A stretch of 64,000 bases of DNA from Bacilli bacterium (GCA_028287395.1 JAQBPR010000011.1:1-64000), one strand, 5' to 3'. Shown: positions 32,719-42,559, numbered from the stretch's first letter. The notes: a model not told the origin generated them from the sequence alone. Program-made: numbers and translations.

Positions 32719-34065
32719 ATGCGGATATTACATACAGCCGATTGGCATTTGGGACGAACCTTAGAAGGACGCAGCCGACAAGAAGAGCAGGAAGCATTTA
32801 TGGACGAGCTAGTCGCCATTGTGCGGGACGAGCAGATTGACGTTGTGCTCATGGCCGGCGATGCTTATGATTCGGTCAATCCGCCCGCAGCGGCGGAGAA
32901 GCTCTTCTATGACGGGCTTGCGCGTCTTGCCGACGGCGGCGGGCGTCATGTTATCGCGATTGCCGGCAATCACGATAACCCCGAACGCCTGATGGCCGCA
33001 GCGCCGCTCGCGCTGCGCCAAGGCATCACGCTCGTCGGGCTGCCGACGCCGCAGCTGCAGCGCGTCGACGTGACCCGCACGGGAGAGCGCGCGCTGCTAT
33101 TCGCGCTCCCTTACCCGTCGGAGTCGCGTCTCCGCGAGCTGCTTGCGGATGAGGCCGACGAGGCCAGCCTGCGCGGCGCTTATTCACAGCGCATCGCACA
33201 ACTGGTCGCCCGACAGGCGACCCAGTTTACTCCGCGAACAGTGAATCTCATTATGAGCCACCTCTATGTACTCGGCGGCGCAGAAAGCGAATCGGAGCGC
33301 CCTATCCAAGTGGGCGGCGCTTACACCGTAGACACGTCTGCGCTTTGTGCCAATGCTCAGTATGTGGCGCTCGGTCACCTGCATCGACCGCAGCTCATAA
33401 AAACAACATCTCTCAATCGCTCTACTGACTCACTCAATCGCTCTACCGACACACCCAATCGCTCTACCGACTCACTCAATGGCGCCTTCGACTCAATTAA
33501 TCACACCGACTCACTCAATGGCGCTCACGACTCACTCATTCATTCGCCAGACTCCCTCATTCGCTACTCAGGTTCTCCGCTCGCTTACAGTTTCTCCGAA
33601 GCGGGACAAGCCAAATCGGTGACCATTATCGACCTGCAGCCCGGCGGAGTTCCGCAATGGCATGAGGTGTATCTGAGCAGCGGCAAACCGCTCGTTCGGT
33701 GGAGAGCGACAGAGGGGATTGCTCAAGTACATCGCTGGTTAGATGAAGGCAAGGATGCTCGCGCTTGGATCGATCTTGAGCTCCATATTCAAGATTCGCT
33801 TTCCATGGAGCAAATCCAAAGCCTGCGTAAGCAGCATTCGGGAATCATTCACATTCGCCCCATATACTCTATGGCCGATGAAACAGTAGCCAGCGAAATT
33901 ATGCGTCGTGATCAGCTGCCGATCGATGAAATTTTCCGTCGCTTTTATACCCGCCAGACCGGTGGCGCCCAAGCGGAGCCAGCCCTGGTCAGCTTATTTC
34001 TTGAATTACTGCAGCAATCAACGGATGTGGAAATGATGGCTTCCACCGCAGAGAGGGAGGAATAG
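32719..34065 (+). CDS. sbcD: Exonuclease SbcCD subunit D
   Basis: ILHTADWHLGRTLEG, GNHDNPERL, VALGHLHRPQ metallophosphoesterase motifs. Confidence 0.95.
   Translation: MRILHTADWHLGRTLEGRSRQEEQEAFMDELVAIVRDEQIDVVLMAGDAYDSVNPPAAAEKLFYDGLARLADGGGRHVIAIAGNHDNPERLMAAAPLALRQGITLVGLPTPQLQRVDVTRTGERALLFALPYPSESRLRELLADEADEASLRGAYSQRIAQLVARQATQFTPRTVNLIMSHLYVLGGAESESERPIQVGGAYTVDTSALCANAQYVALGHLHRPQLIKTTSLNRSTDSLNRSTDTPNRSTDSLNGAFDSINHTDSLNGAHDSLIHSPDSLIRYSGSPLAYSFSEAGQAKSVTIIDLQPGGVPQWHEVYLSSGKPLVRWRATEGIAQVHRWLDEGKDARAWIDLELHIQDSLSMEQIQSLRKQHSGIIHIRPIYSMADETVASEIMRRDQLPIDEIFRRFYTRQTGGAQAEPALVSLFLELLQQSTDVEMMASTAEREE
33409..33565 (+). repeat. Degenerate in-frame tandem repeat within sbcD
   Basis: About 21-nt units (CACTCAATCGCTCTACCGACT) encoding SLNRSTD-SLNRSTD-TPNRSTD-SLNGAFD... 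Confidence 0.85.
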
Positions 34066-34068
34066 ACG

Positions 34069-37000
34069 ATGAAACCGATTCATTTGGCATGGTCCGGTTT
34101 ACAAAGCTATCGCGAAAAGCAGGAAATTGATTTCACGATGCTATGTGATGCTGGTGTCTTCGGCATATTTGGCCCGACAGGCAGCGGCAAGTCGACTATT
34201 TTAGATGCCATGACATTAGCGCTATATGGGAAAGTAGAACGTGCGAGCAATGGAACACAGGGTATTCTGAATCATGCCGAAAATGTAGTTTATGTGAGCT
34301 TTACCTTCGAGTTGTCACATGCAGACGGACCGCGTAGATATCGCATAGATCGCCAATTTAAGCGTGCATCCGATGTATCGGTGAATAGTACACTATGTCG
34401 GCTTATTGAAATTCATTTAGATCGTAGTCATCCTTTTATCCATAGTGAATCTGCGCTTTTCGATGCAGCTAATGCGAAAGTCGAACAGATCGTACTCGCC
34501 GATAAAGCAGCTGATGTTAATATACAGGTACAGCAAATCCTCGGTTTAACGATGCAGGACTTTTCTCGCGCTGTCGTTTTGCCGCAAGGAAAATTTGCTG
34601 AATTTCTCGCTTTAAAAGGAACAGATCGTCGGCAAATGCTGCAGCGATTGTTTCATTTGGAGCATTATGGGGATGTATTAAATGCAAAAATAAGTCAACG
34701 AACCAAAGAAACAGACATGACGATGAAGCAAGTGGCGGCTGAGCAGCAGGGGCTGGGCGATGCTTCTGAGCTGGCGCTGCAAGCTTCCAAAGCGCAGCTT
34801 GCAGAAGCGGAGCAGCTGGCTAGACAGCAGCGTATGCTTCTTGAACAAATCATGCAGCAGTGGGAAGAGCAGAAGCAGATTCGCAGCTTGCAGCAAGAGA
34901 GGCTTGCGCTTGAAGCGCAGCGCAGCGAATTGTCTATGCACGCGGTTCGCGTCAATCAGCAGGAGAAGCAGTTAAAATCGGCGGATCAAGCTGGACGGAT
35001 TCATCATTTTCTCCAAGAGTGGGAGGGTGCGAATCAGCAATTGCTGGAAATAGAAGCTCAGTTGGAGCAGAAGACACAACAGTTTAATGCGGCGACGAAA
35101 CAAAATGAACTTTTTTCAGAGGAGCATGAACTCCGTAAAGCAGAACTTATTAGCCAAGATGCTTCCTTGCAGGTGAGAATGGAGCAATTAAAGCAAGCCA
35201 TGTCGCTCGAAAGTGATATCCAAAGAGGACGTTTGCTTGAGAACGAACTTCTAGCTAAACAAACCCATTTTAAACAACAATTAGCGGATTTCGTTTTGGA
35301 ATTGCAGAAGAAGCAAGATATCCATAAACGGGCGATGGATAAGCAGAATGAATTAAATGAAGAATTGAAAAAACTGGACGTGAAGGCTGAATTTCGTCAA
35401 TTGCTGCAATCCGCGATGCGTGATAAACATAGGATCGAAATCACTCAAGCGCAAGTGAATGAAGGGTCACTGCAAATTCATGTACAGCAGCAACAAATAA
35501 ATGAGGAACAATCGAACCTTGAGACTTTTTCAGATCTCCAAAAAAGTCATCATTTTCGGCTTTTGCAGCTCCTTGATCTAACGGAAAAAGCTATGGACTC
35601 GTATTATCCTGCAGCGCAAAACGCGGAACGACTTCCGCAGCATATCATGCAAGTAATCGAACGCTGCAAACAAGCGGCAAGAGCCGAAGAAACACGACAT
35701 ATGGTCGATAATTTGGCACATCAGCTGCAGATGGGACAGCCTTGTCCAGTTTGTGGTTCTACTGAACACCCAACTCCAGCTAAAGGGTTAGTGGAAGAAA
35801 GTAATAACCACTTACATCATTCCGCTGACATGGACAAGCTGGAACAATTACATTCACAAGCTCAGCAATTACGTTCTAATCAACAAAGATTAGCCATGCA
35901 ATGGTCAGATCTACGGCAAAAATTAGCAGAAGCAACACAAAATGCTTATTCAGAGGCAGCCGCAGCAAGCGCTAATGCAGCTGCAATTAAGCTTCCGATC
36001 CTTGAATCCGACAGTACTTTAAACGATCTAACCTATAAAATGTTAGAAGAGGACTACCAAACGACAGCTGTTCAATTGCAGTCAGTTGGACAAAAATGGC
36101 AGCAGCTCACAGATGAAATGAAAAAAGCTATCCTGCAAAAAAGCGAGGAATCGCAGCGTTTGACAGAGGCTGGAGCCCAAATTCAAGCAAAGCAGGCTGT
36201 TTTTAATAGTTTACAAAGTAAATATGAACTCGTGGAGAAAGAACTCCAACAGCAAATCGCACTTTGGAGCGCAAATTATAAACAGCTAAGCTTCGAAACG
36301 GTCCAACAAGAAGCAGATAAGCTGTCCGAAATGGATCGGATAGCGGAGCAGCTGCGCGGTCGTTTGGAGCAAAGCATTCCGTTTATTGAAATGAAGTGGC
36401 GTGAAATTCAAGAGCTTTTATTACAAAATGGAGAAATAGAGAAGCAAATCATCCAAATTGAAACTGAATTGAAAGGACAGCAGCAGTTGAATAAGGAGCT
36501 TCTTAACCAATTTTCTGCTCGATTAGGCACACCTTTTGGTGAGGGTGTTTCGCTTGAAGGCCTTATGAATGAGCTAGAGCAATTATTGCTCCATCTTCGT
36601 CAAAATGAATTAAATGCAAGGCAGCAAAAGGAACAATTTCAAACGGAGCTGCAGCAGCTAAATGAGTGCTATATTTCTTTACGTCAAGCGTCCGAATCCG
36701 CTAAACAAATCGCCTTAAAAACAGAAAAAAACTGGATTGAAGCCATTGCCAAAACAGAATTCAGTGATGAGCATGAAGTTAAAAAAGCGCTGCTTTCAGC
36801 GGATACGATTTTTAAATGGCAAGCTGAAGTAAACCAGCATCGTGAGCAATCATCGCTATGGACTGCCAAATGGGTGGAGATTAACGATAAATTACTTGAT
36901 CGAGCAATCAGTGAGCAGGAATGGTTTATTGCCGAAGGTAGATTGGCGGAAGCGCGTGCAGAGGATGAACGAGTTTTACAAAATCGCGCAAAAGCGGAAC

Positions 37001-37584
37001 GAGATTTGGAGCAGCTTCAAACGAAGCATTCACGTTGGTGTGAGCTAGAGGAAAAGGGACAATCGTTAAAACAACTATACGCAGATTTGATTAAACTACA
37101 GACTGTGCTTCGAGGCAATGCATTCGTTGAATATATTGCCGAAGAACAATTAATTCAAGTGAGCAAGGTTGCTTCCGAGCGATTAGGACAATTAACGAGA
37201 CAACGTTTCGCATTAGAGGTCGATTCGAGTGGAGGATTTGTTATTCGAGATGATGCGAATGGAGGTATTAAGCGGCCTGTTGGGACTTTATCGGGTGGAG
37301 AAACATTTCTTGCTTCATTAGCGCTTGCCTTAGCCTTATCGGCGCAAATTCAATTGAATGGGCAATATCCTTTAGAATTCTTTTTTCTGGATGAGGGCTT
37401 TGGTACATTAGATCCGGATCTGTTGGAAACAGTTGTAGACGCCCTGGAAAAGCTGCATATTGACCGTTTAACAGTAGGTGTCATTAGCCATGTGCCTGAG
37501 CTGAGGGCGCGGCTGCCACGCAAATTGATCGTACAATCCGCTGAACCAGGAGGAAGAGGCAGTCAAGTTTTCATCGAAAGCTAA
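34069..37584 (+). CDS. sbcC: Exonuclease SbcCD subunit C
   Basis: GIFGPTGSGKSTILDAM Walker A; long coiled coil with CPVCGSTEHP zinc hook; TLSGGETFLASLALALALS. Confidence 0.96.
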   Translation: MKPIHLAWSGLQSYREKQEIDFTMLCDAGVFGIFGPTGSGKSTILDAMTLALYGKVERASNGTQGILNHAENVVYVSFTFELSHADGPRRYRIDRQFKRASDVSVNSTLCRLIEIHLDRSHPFIHSESALFDAANAKVEQIVLADKAADVNIQVQQILGLTMQDFSRAVVLPQGKFAEFLALKGTDRRQMLQRLFHLEHYGDVLNAKISQRTKETDMTMKQVAAEQQGLGDASELALQASKAQLAEAEQLARQQRMLLEQIMQQWEEQKQIRSLQQERLALEAQRSELSMHAVRVNQQEKQLKSADQAGRIHHFLQEWEGANQQLLEIEAQLEQKTQQFNAATKQNELFSEEHELRKAELISQDASLQVRMEQLKQAMSLESDIQRGRLLENELLAKQTHFKQQLADFVLELQKKQDIHKRAMDKQNELNEELKKLDVKAEFRQLLQSAMRDKHRIEITQAQVNEGSLQIHVQQQQINEEQSNLETFSDLQKSHHFRLLQLLDLTEKAMDSYYPAAQNAERLPQHIMQVIERCKQAARAEETRHMVDNLAHQLQMGQPCPVCGSTEHPTPAKGLVEESNNHLHHSADMDKLEQLHSQAQQLRSNQQRLAMQWSDLRQKLAEATQNAYSEAAAASANAAAIKLPILESDSTLNDLTYKMLEEDYQTTAVQLQSVGQKWQQLTDEMKKAILQKSEESQRLTEAGAQIQAKQAVFNSLQSKYELVEKELQQQIALWSANYKQLSFETVQQEADKLSEMDRIAEQLRGRLEQSIPFIEMKWREIQELLLQNGEIEKQIIQIETELKGQQQLNKELLNQFSARLGTPFGEGVSLEGLMNELEQLLLHLRQNELNARQQKEQFQTELQQLNECYISLRQASESAKQIALKTEKNWIEAIAKTEFSDEHEVKKALLSADTIFKWQAEVNQHREQSSLWTAKWVEINDKLLDRAISEQEWFIAEGRLAEARAEDERVLQNRAKAERDLEQLQTKHSRWCELEEKGQSLKQLYADLIKLQTVLRGNAFVEYIAEEQLIQVSKVASERLGQLTRQRFALEVDSSGGFVIRDDANGGIKRPVGTLSGGETFLASLALALALSAQIQLNGQYPLEFFFLDEGFGTLDPDLLETVVDALEKLHIDRLTVGVISHVPELRARLPRKLIVQSAEPGGRGSQVFIES

Positions 37585-37592
37585 CATATAAT

Positions 37593-39386
37593 CTATCCTT
37601 CAGCTACAGTTTCGGTATGTTCAAGCTTAAACCAATCCAATAATGTTTTTGCGATCATCGGCTTGCCAAATAAAAAGCCTTGAATTTCATCGCAGCGTTG
37701 CTCTTCGAGGAAATAAGCTTGATCCCACGTTTCTACACCTTCGGCGGTAACATCTAGCTTAAGCGTATGCGCCAATACAATAATGGCTCTGACGATTGCC
37801 GCATCATCAGAATCGCGATTTTGAATGCCATTGATAAAGGATTGATCGATTTTAATCACATCAATCGGGAATTTTTTCAAGTAACTTAAGGAAGAATAGC
37901 CTGTCCCAAAATCATCAATCGCAATGGTAACACCCATATCTTTTAAAACGCGCAGCATCAGGATGGCAAAATTAACATCCTGCATCGCTGCGCTTTCGGT
38001 AATTTCCAATTCTAACAAATGCGGATCCATTTTCGTTTCTTTGAGTACTTTTGTAATAACCTCAGGTAAATCCAATTGACGAAATTGTCGTGGAGATAGG
38101 TTCACACTGATACGGAAAAGCGGTAATCCTTGCTCTGTCCATTTTTTACGCTGCATACATGCTTTACGTAGAACCAGCTCTCCAATCTCAACGATTAAAC
38201 CGGTATCTTCAGCCAGGGAGATGAAATCCTTGGGATGAATCATGCCAAGCTCGGGATGTACCCAGCGCACCAATGCTTCAACACATACAAGCCCTCTAGT
38301 TTTGGTATTGATCCGCGGCTGATAATAGATCACAAACTCATCGCGTTCAATGGCATGACGAAGCATGGTTTCCATTTTTAACCGTTCAATCCCTTCCTGA
38401 TTGACAGAAGGGGTGTAAAACTGATAATTGTTTCTGCCTTCATCCTTCGCTCTATACATGGCTGTATCTGCATTTTTCATTAGTGTGTCAGCATCTATTC
38501 CATCGTCTGGGAATACGGCTACTCCAATACTCGTAGTAATAAACACTTCATTGTGATTTAACGGGAAGGAAGACTTTAAAGCATCAATAATCGTTTCCGC
38601 CGTACGTGCTGCGATATCGGATGTATCCATTTTGGGAATGAGCAAAGTAAATTCATCGCCGCCCATTCGAGCGAGGATCGCGTTTTTCGGCAAAATTTTC
38701 TTGATGCGCAAAGCCACGGTTTGTAATAAAACATCACCTGCTGCATGTCCCATCGTATCATTCACATATTTAAATTGATCAAGATCCAAAAATAAAATGC
38801 CCACACGGAAATTGCTTTTTGAGGCCAATCGAATGGAACTTGTTAATTGGTCTTTGAGGAGCAAGCGATTTGGCAAATGTGTTAACGCGTCGTAGTAAGC
38901 CATTTTTTGGAGACGATCACTGCTACGACCAATAAATAACATCGACATGAGCATCCCGAATACAATAAGAAATGTTTCGAGAGATAGAAAATTTCCTCCT
39001 TGTACAAGGGTTAAGAAGTAAATATTCGCAAGCCCAAACACACTGAAATAAAAGGAGGGGACTAAACCCATTTCCAATGCGTATAAAGGAACTAAAAATA
39101 AAATAAGCCAAGTCGGATGCGAATCTAGTTTCCAAATTGGAAGCGTATACGTAAGCGTGTTTAACAATACGTCTGTTAGCATTAAAAACCAGTATGTATT
39201 CTTTTTCAAAAAAATGTACAAGTTTTTCAGTACAAAAGCATGCCACATCAAATAAAGCGCCCAAAATGACGTGAGAAATCCCAATAATAAGAGAACAAAT
39301 TGTGGATCGCGCTTAAAGAGTGCAAAAAGAACAATCGGTACTACCAGGTGGCCAACCGCAAACATTTTATCGCTTCGATGATTCAT
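37593..39386 (-). CDS. Membrane GGDEF-EAL bifunctional c-di-GMP protein
   Basis: Intact GGDEF (ARMGGDEFTLL), EAL (VCVEALVRW), DDFGTGYSSL; N-terminal TM segments; in-frame upstream start at 39440. Confidence 0.92.
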   Translation of the reverse strand: MNHRSDKMFAVGHLVVPIVLFALFKRDPQFVLLLLGFLTSFWALYLMWHAFVLKNLYIFLKKNTYWFLMLTDVLLNTLTYTLPIWKLDSHPTWLILFLVPLYALEMGLVPSFYFSVFGLANIYFLTLVQGGNFLSLETFLIVFGMLMSMLFIGRSSDRLQKMAYYDALTHLPNRLLLKDQLTSSIRLASKSNFRVGILFLDLDQFKYVNDTMGHAAGDVLLQTVALRIKKILPKNAILARMGGDEFTLLIPKMDTSDIAARTAETIIDALKSSFPLNHNEVFITTSIGVAVFPDDGIDADTLMKNADTAMYRAKDEGRNNYQFYTPSVNQEGIERLKMETMLRHAIERDEFVIYYQPRINTKTRGLVCVEALVRWVHPELGMIHPKDFISLAEDTGLIVEIGELVLRKACMQRKKWTEQGLPLFRISVNLSPRQFRQLDLPEVITKVLKETKMDPHLLELEITESAAMQDVNFAILMLRVLKDMGVTIAIDDFGTGYSSLSYLKKFPIDVIKIDQSFINGIQNRDSDDAAIVRAIIVLAHTLKLDVTAEGVETWDQAYFLEEQRCDEIQGFLFGKPMIAKTLLDWFKLEHTETVAEG

Positions 39387-39515
39387 TGCAGCACCTCGTA
39401 ATGTCGTGACTTGACTAATAAGCAAAATAAAGGGGAACAAGGTTCTTTGTACTTAGGTACGTATTCATCGTAAGTATACATGATTTTTTGCTATAGTTCT
39501 ATGAAATTAGATTTT

Positions 39516-41450
39516 TTACGACGAAGAACGTACTTCTTGGATAATTAATTGCGCTACTGTTCGAGCGCTGGAGAATGAACGTTCTGCTAATTCGCCTTTT
39601 CCAACACAACCATCTCCGCAAAAATAAAAGGGCATGTTTTCAACACGATTGGGCAGCAAATGATTATTCGCAATATTCTTGACGCTGACTACCATCGCTT
39701 TTTTGGAAACACGTTTGACGACAATAGCTTCACGCCAGCCTGGATAATATTGATCGAATAACAGCTCCATCTGCAAGGTTTTTTGTTCCAGATAGGCTTT
39801 GCGAACTTCCTCTGTGGCAAAATCATCACTCAAGTAGGCAATGCCTTGTAATAATTGTCCGCCTTCAGGAACAAGCGTGTGATCGGTTGCTGAAACGTCG
39901 CTAATAAACATTTTATTGTCCATATCGCTGATGTAATGGAATGGGCGCGCAACCACTTTGCTTAAACCGACATCGTACACCATAACTTCTGTGGCGCTGT
40001 TATTCTCATAGGGTGTAAGAAAAGGCTCCCATGCTGTATTTTTCAATAATTTAATCACCTGCTGCACAGGCATCGCAAAAATAACTTTGTCAAAAGTAAG
40101 CTCACGGCCTTTGGTTTTGAGCACGAATTGTTTGTTGGCATAATGTAGGCTTTCAACGCCTTCTTGCAGTGCAATTTGCCATCTTCCGCTTACCTCGAGT
40201 TTTTGTTTTAGCTGATTCGTTATGACAGCCCAACTGCCAAGCACATAATTGACGGGGCGATTGGATAAAAACAAATTATGATAATATTCGCTAATGACTG
40301 GACCGGAAACCTTGCGAGCATCTTCAGGAGCAATGAAGAAATTGGAGCAAACCAGATGCTCCCAAAGTTCCTTTACATCTTCATCCGCGTCGGATTGGGC
40401 AAGATAATCTCCTAAGGTAGCATAATTTTTCAAGCTATGGATTTGTGCGATCATCGCGGTAATTTCACCGACAAAACGAACCTTTTGCATCGTACTAAGC
40501 AAATCTGTACGGATCAAATTGACAAAATCGAGCGGTGCTGGGGTAAGCTGACCATGCTTGGCATACATGACTCGACGTTTATCCACTTGCTTGCTGCTGA
40601 AGGAGAGCCCTAATTCTTTTTCCATGACAGATATTGTATGGCGATCTAACCCATATATCGCATGAGCGCCATAATTCAATGTAAATCCTGATTTTTCATA
40701 AGTAAAGGCTCTACCGCCAAGCTGCGGACTTCGTTCGAATAGGATGCCTTCTACATGAGACGATTCACTTAAATAAGCGGCCGCCGTTAACCCGGCCAAT
40801 CCTCCGCCGATAATAGCTGCTTTCATTTTTGCTTCCTCCTTTGTGTTTGGGGCGATATGCAAGGAGTGATCGGCGGAATCAGTACGCAAACCGGACCAAA
40901 CCAAGGCTAAATTATGACGGACAAGGGCTGTTAAATCGATGTTTTCACCATTGGACCAAATTACAATTGTGCCTAAATAAGCTGTAACCAGCCATTCAGC
41001 TTTACGTGGATCGGGCAGCCATATTTGCAAGGATTTGAACAAATGACGAAAAAGATCACCCTCAGAGACGAGCAAGGTTTTATTTTGCAAGGATAGAATC
41101 GTCAGACTTTGAATTAATTTATGATATTTAGAAGTGGCTGAAGCCAAATCCACAAACAAACGATTAATATGTCCCTCTAATGATTGCACTTTGGAAGGGG
41201 GTTGCTTCACCCAATCTGTAATAATATCTATCTGCTTGCGGGTGACTTCAATGACAATGTCTTCCTTACTGTTAAAATAGTGATAAAAGGTCCCTTTGGA
41301 GGTATTGGTCGCTTGGATAATATCGTCTACGGATACATTTTCGAAGCCTTTTTCAATAAACATGTTTAAAGCGACATCGCTAACATATTCTCGCTTCTTT
41401 TTTGTAGCTGCCCGCATGAAATTCATGCTGAAATCACACTCCAATCGCAC
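39516..41450 (-). CDS. TetR-family regulator fused in frame to an FAD-dependent amine-oxidase/phytoene-desaturase-like oxidoreductase
   Basis: N-term HTH VSVDDIIQATNTSKGTFYHYFNSKEDIV; C-term MKAAIIGGGLAGLTAAAYLSES...FERSPQLGGRAFTYEKSGFTLNYGAHAI; one uninterrupted 644-codon ORF. Confidence 0.85.
   Translation of the reverse strand: MRLECDFSMNFMRAATKKKREYVSDVALNMFIEKGFENVSVDDIIQATNTSKGTFYHYFNSKEDIVIEVTRKQIDIITDWVKQPPSKVQSLEGHINRLFVDLASATSKYHKLIQSLTILSLQNKTLLVSEGDLFRHLFKSLQIWLPDPRKAEWLVTAYLGTIVIWSNGENIDLTALVRHNLALVWSGLRTDSADHSLHIAPNTKEEAKMKAAIIGGGLAGLTAAAYLSESSHVEGILFERSPQLGGRAFTYEKSGFTLNYGAHAIYGLDRHTISVMEKELGLSFSSKQVDKRRVMYAKHGQLTPAPLDFVNLIRTDLLSTMQKVRFVGEITAMIAQIHSLKNYATLGDYLAQSDADEDVKELWEHLVCSNFFIAPEDARKVSGPVISEYYHNLFLSNRPVNYVLGSWAVITNQLKQKLEVSGRWQIALQEGVESLHYANKQFVLKTKGRELTFDKVIFAMPVQQVIKLLKNTAWEPFLTPYENNSATEVMVYDVGLSKVVARPFHYISDMDNKMFISDVSATDHTLVPEGGQLLQGIAYLSDDFATEEVRKAYLEQKTLQMELLFDQYYPGWREAIVVKRVSKKAMVVSVKNIANNHLLPNRVENMPFYFCGDGCVGKGELAERSFSSARTVAQLIIQEVRSSS
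40826..40843 (-). promoter_or_regulatory. Internal Shine-Dalgarno and start for the flavoprotein half
   Basis: AAAGGAGGAAGCAAAAATG on minus strand, in frame (codon 209 of the fusion ORF). Confidence 0.7.
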
Positions 41451-41471
41451 GTTTTAACAATATCATACATT

Positions 41472-41494
41472 ATATTAGACCGCTAGTCTAATAT
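41472..41494. promoter_or_regulatory. TetR-type operator palindrome
   Basis: Perfect ATATTAGAC-CGCTA-GTCTAATAT overlapping a minus-strand TATAAT. Confidence 0.8.
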
Positions 41495-41575
41495 GGAATT
41501 GCAGCTGGAATAGACGAGACACCCAATTTTCGTTATGATGGGTTTATATTCTATAATCAGGATGGAGGACAATAA

Positions 41576-41932
41576 ATGGATTGTATTTTTTGTGGCATTG
41601 TAGCAGGCACTGTACCATCGAAAAAAATTTATGAGGATGATCTGGTTCTCGCCTTTTACGATATCCAACCGGAGGCGTCCATACACGCGCTCATTATTCC
41701 CAAGAAGCATATTGCATCGATGAATGATGCTGGGAAGGATGATTGGGCACTCATTGGCGAGGTGCATCGCGCAGCGCAGCTTGTCGCCCAAAAGCTTGGC
41801 GTAGCGGAAACAGGCTATCGCTTGGCTAATTGCTGCGGCGAAGATGGCGGGCAGACGGTTTTTCATCTTCACTATCATCTGCTTGGAGGCGAGAAACTCG
41901 GACCGCTTAACTTGAAAAAGGAATTCATTTAA
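41576..41932 (+). CDS. HIT family (HinT-like) protein
   Basis: CIFCGIVAG, QTVFHLHYHLLGGE histidine triad. Confidence 0.95.
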   Translation: MDCIFCGIVAGTVPSKKIYEDDLVLAFYDIQPEASIHALIIPKKHIASMNDAGKDDWALIGEVHRAAQLVAQKLGVAETGYRLANCCGEDGGQTVFHLHYHLLGGEKLGPLNLKKEFI

Positions 41933-42013
41933 ACAATCGGGATCTACTCAGTGGGACGGATCCATTGAAATTCATAGTATCCAAAACTAATTCGCATCGG
42001 TTGCATCCAGAGG

Positions 42014-42043
42014 TTGACACTCGCTTTCTTTTTGTCATATAAT
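42014..42043 (+). promoter_or_regulatory. SigA promoter of rpsU
   Basis: TTGACA-N18-TATAAT. Confidence 0.75.
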
Positions 42044-42101
42044 TGAGTTTGATTATCGTGTCTTCACGATTGGACGGTTTTTTCGGAGGGAGGGAAATCT
42101 G

Positions 42102-42275
42102 GTGTCAGAAACAAAAGTACGTAAAAATGAAACCATTGATGCTGCGCTACGTCGCTTTAAGCGTTCTATTGCTAAAGACGGTGTGTTGGCTGAGGTTAAA
42201 AAACGCAAGCACTATGAGAAGCCTAGCGTCAAACGGAAGTTGAAATCCGAGGCTGCACGTAAAAGAAAGTTCTAG
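42102..42275 (+). CDS. rpsU: 30S ribosomal protein S21
   Basis: Manual translation: (GTG)[56 protein letters not shown]; 57 aa, below the ORF-track cutoff; GGAGGGAGGG SD. Confidence 0.96.
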   Translation: MSETKVRKNETIDAALRRFKRSIAKDGVLAEVKKRKHYEKPSVKRKLKSEAARKRKF

Positions 42276-42328
42276 GAGATTTTGTAGCTTTAATGAATGA
42301 TTGAACGAGGATATGAAGTAAGATATAA

Positions 42329-42460
42329 TTTCATCGTGAATTCAAACAGTGCAGAGATTCCCTCCAGGAATTCGATCAACGGATCGGGTGGATTGTCCGA
42401 GCCTTCAAAAAAGAAATGGATAGTAATTTCTCACAAGAGGAACTGATAAAAGCTACTTAA
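42329..42460 (+). pseudogene. Possible ORF remnant without a start codon
   Basis: 43-codon open frame ...REFKQCRDSLQEFDQRIGWIVRAFKKEMDSNFSQEELIKAT*, no plausible start or SD. Confidence 0.35.
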
Positions 42461-42483
42461 TTCATTTTAAGTAGCTTTTTTTG
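42448..42483 (+). terminator. Rho-independent terminator before yqeY
   Basis: AAAAGCTACTTAA-TTCAT-TTTAAGTAGCTTTTTTT. Confidence 0.85.
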
Positions 42484-42559
42484 TTGGACGGCGGTGCTGG
42501 TATTTGTACCCATAAGACTGTACAATAAAGCTAATTGCGAATGAAAGGGATTGAAACGA

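Noticed and set aside
33409-33565. CRISPR-like short repeats
   Set aside because: Units are contiguous, in frame within sbcD and degenerate; there are no unique spacers or cas genes
41483-41878. 131-aa minus-strand ORF opposite the HIT gene
   Set aside because: Antisense to a clear histidine-triad CDS
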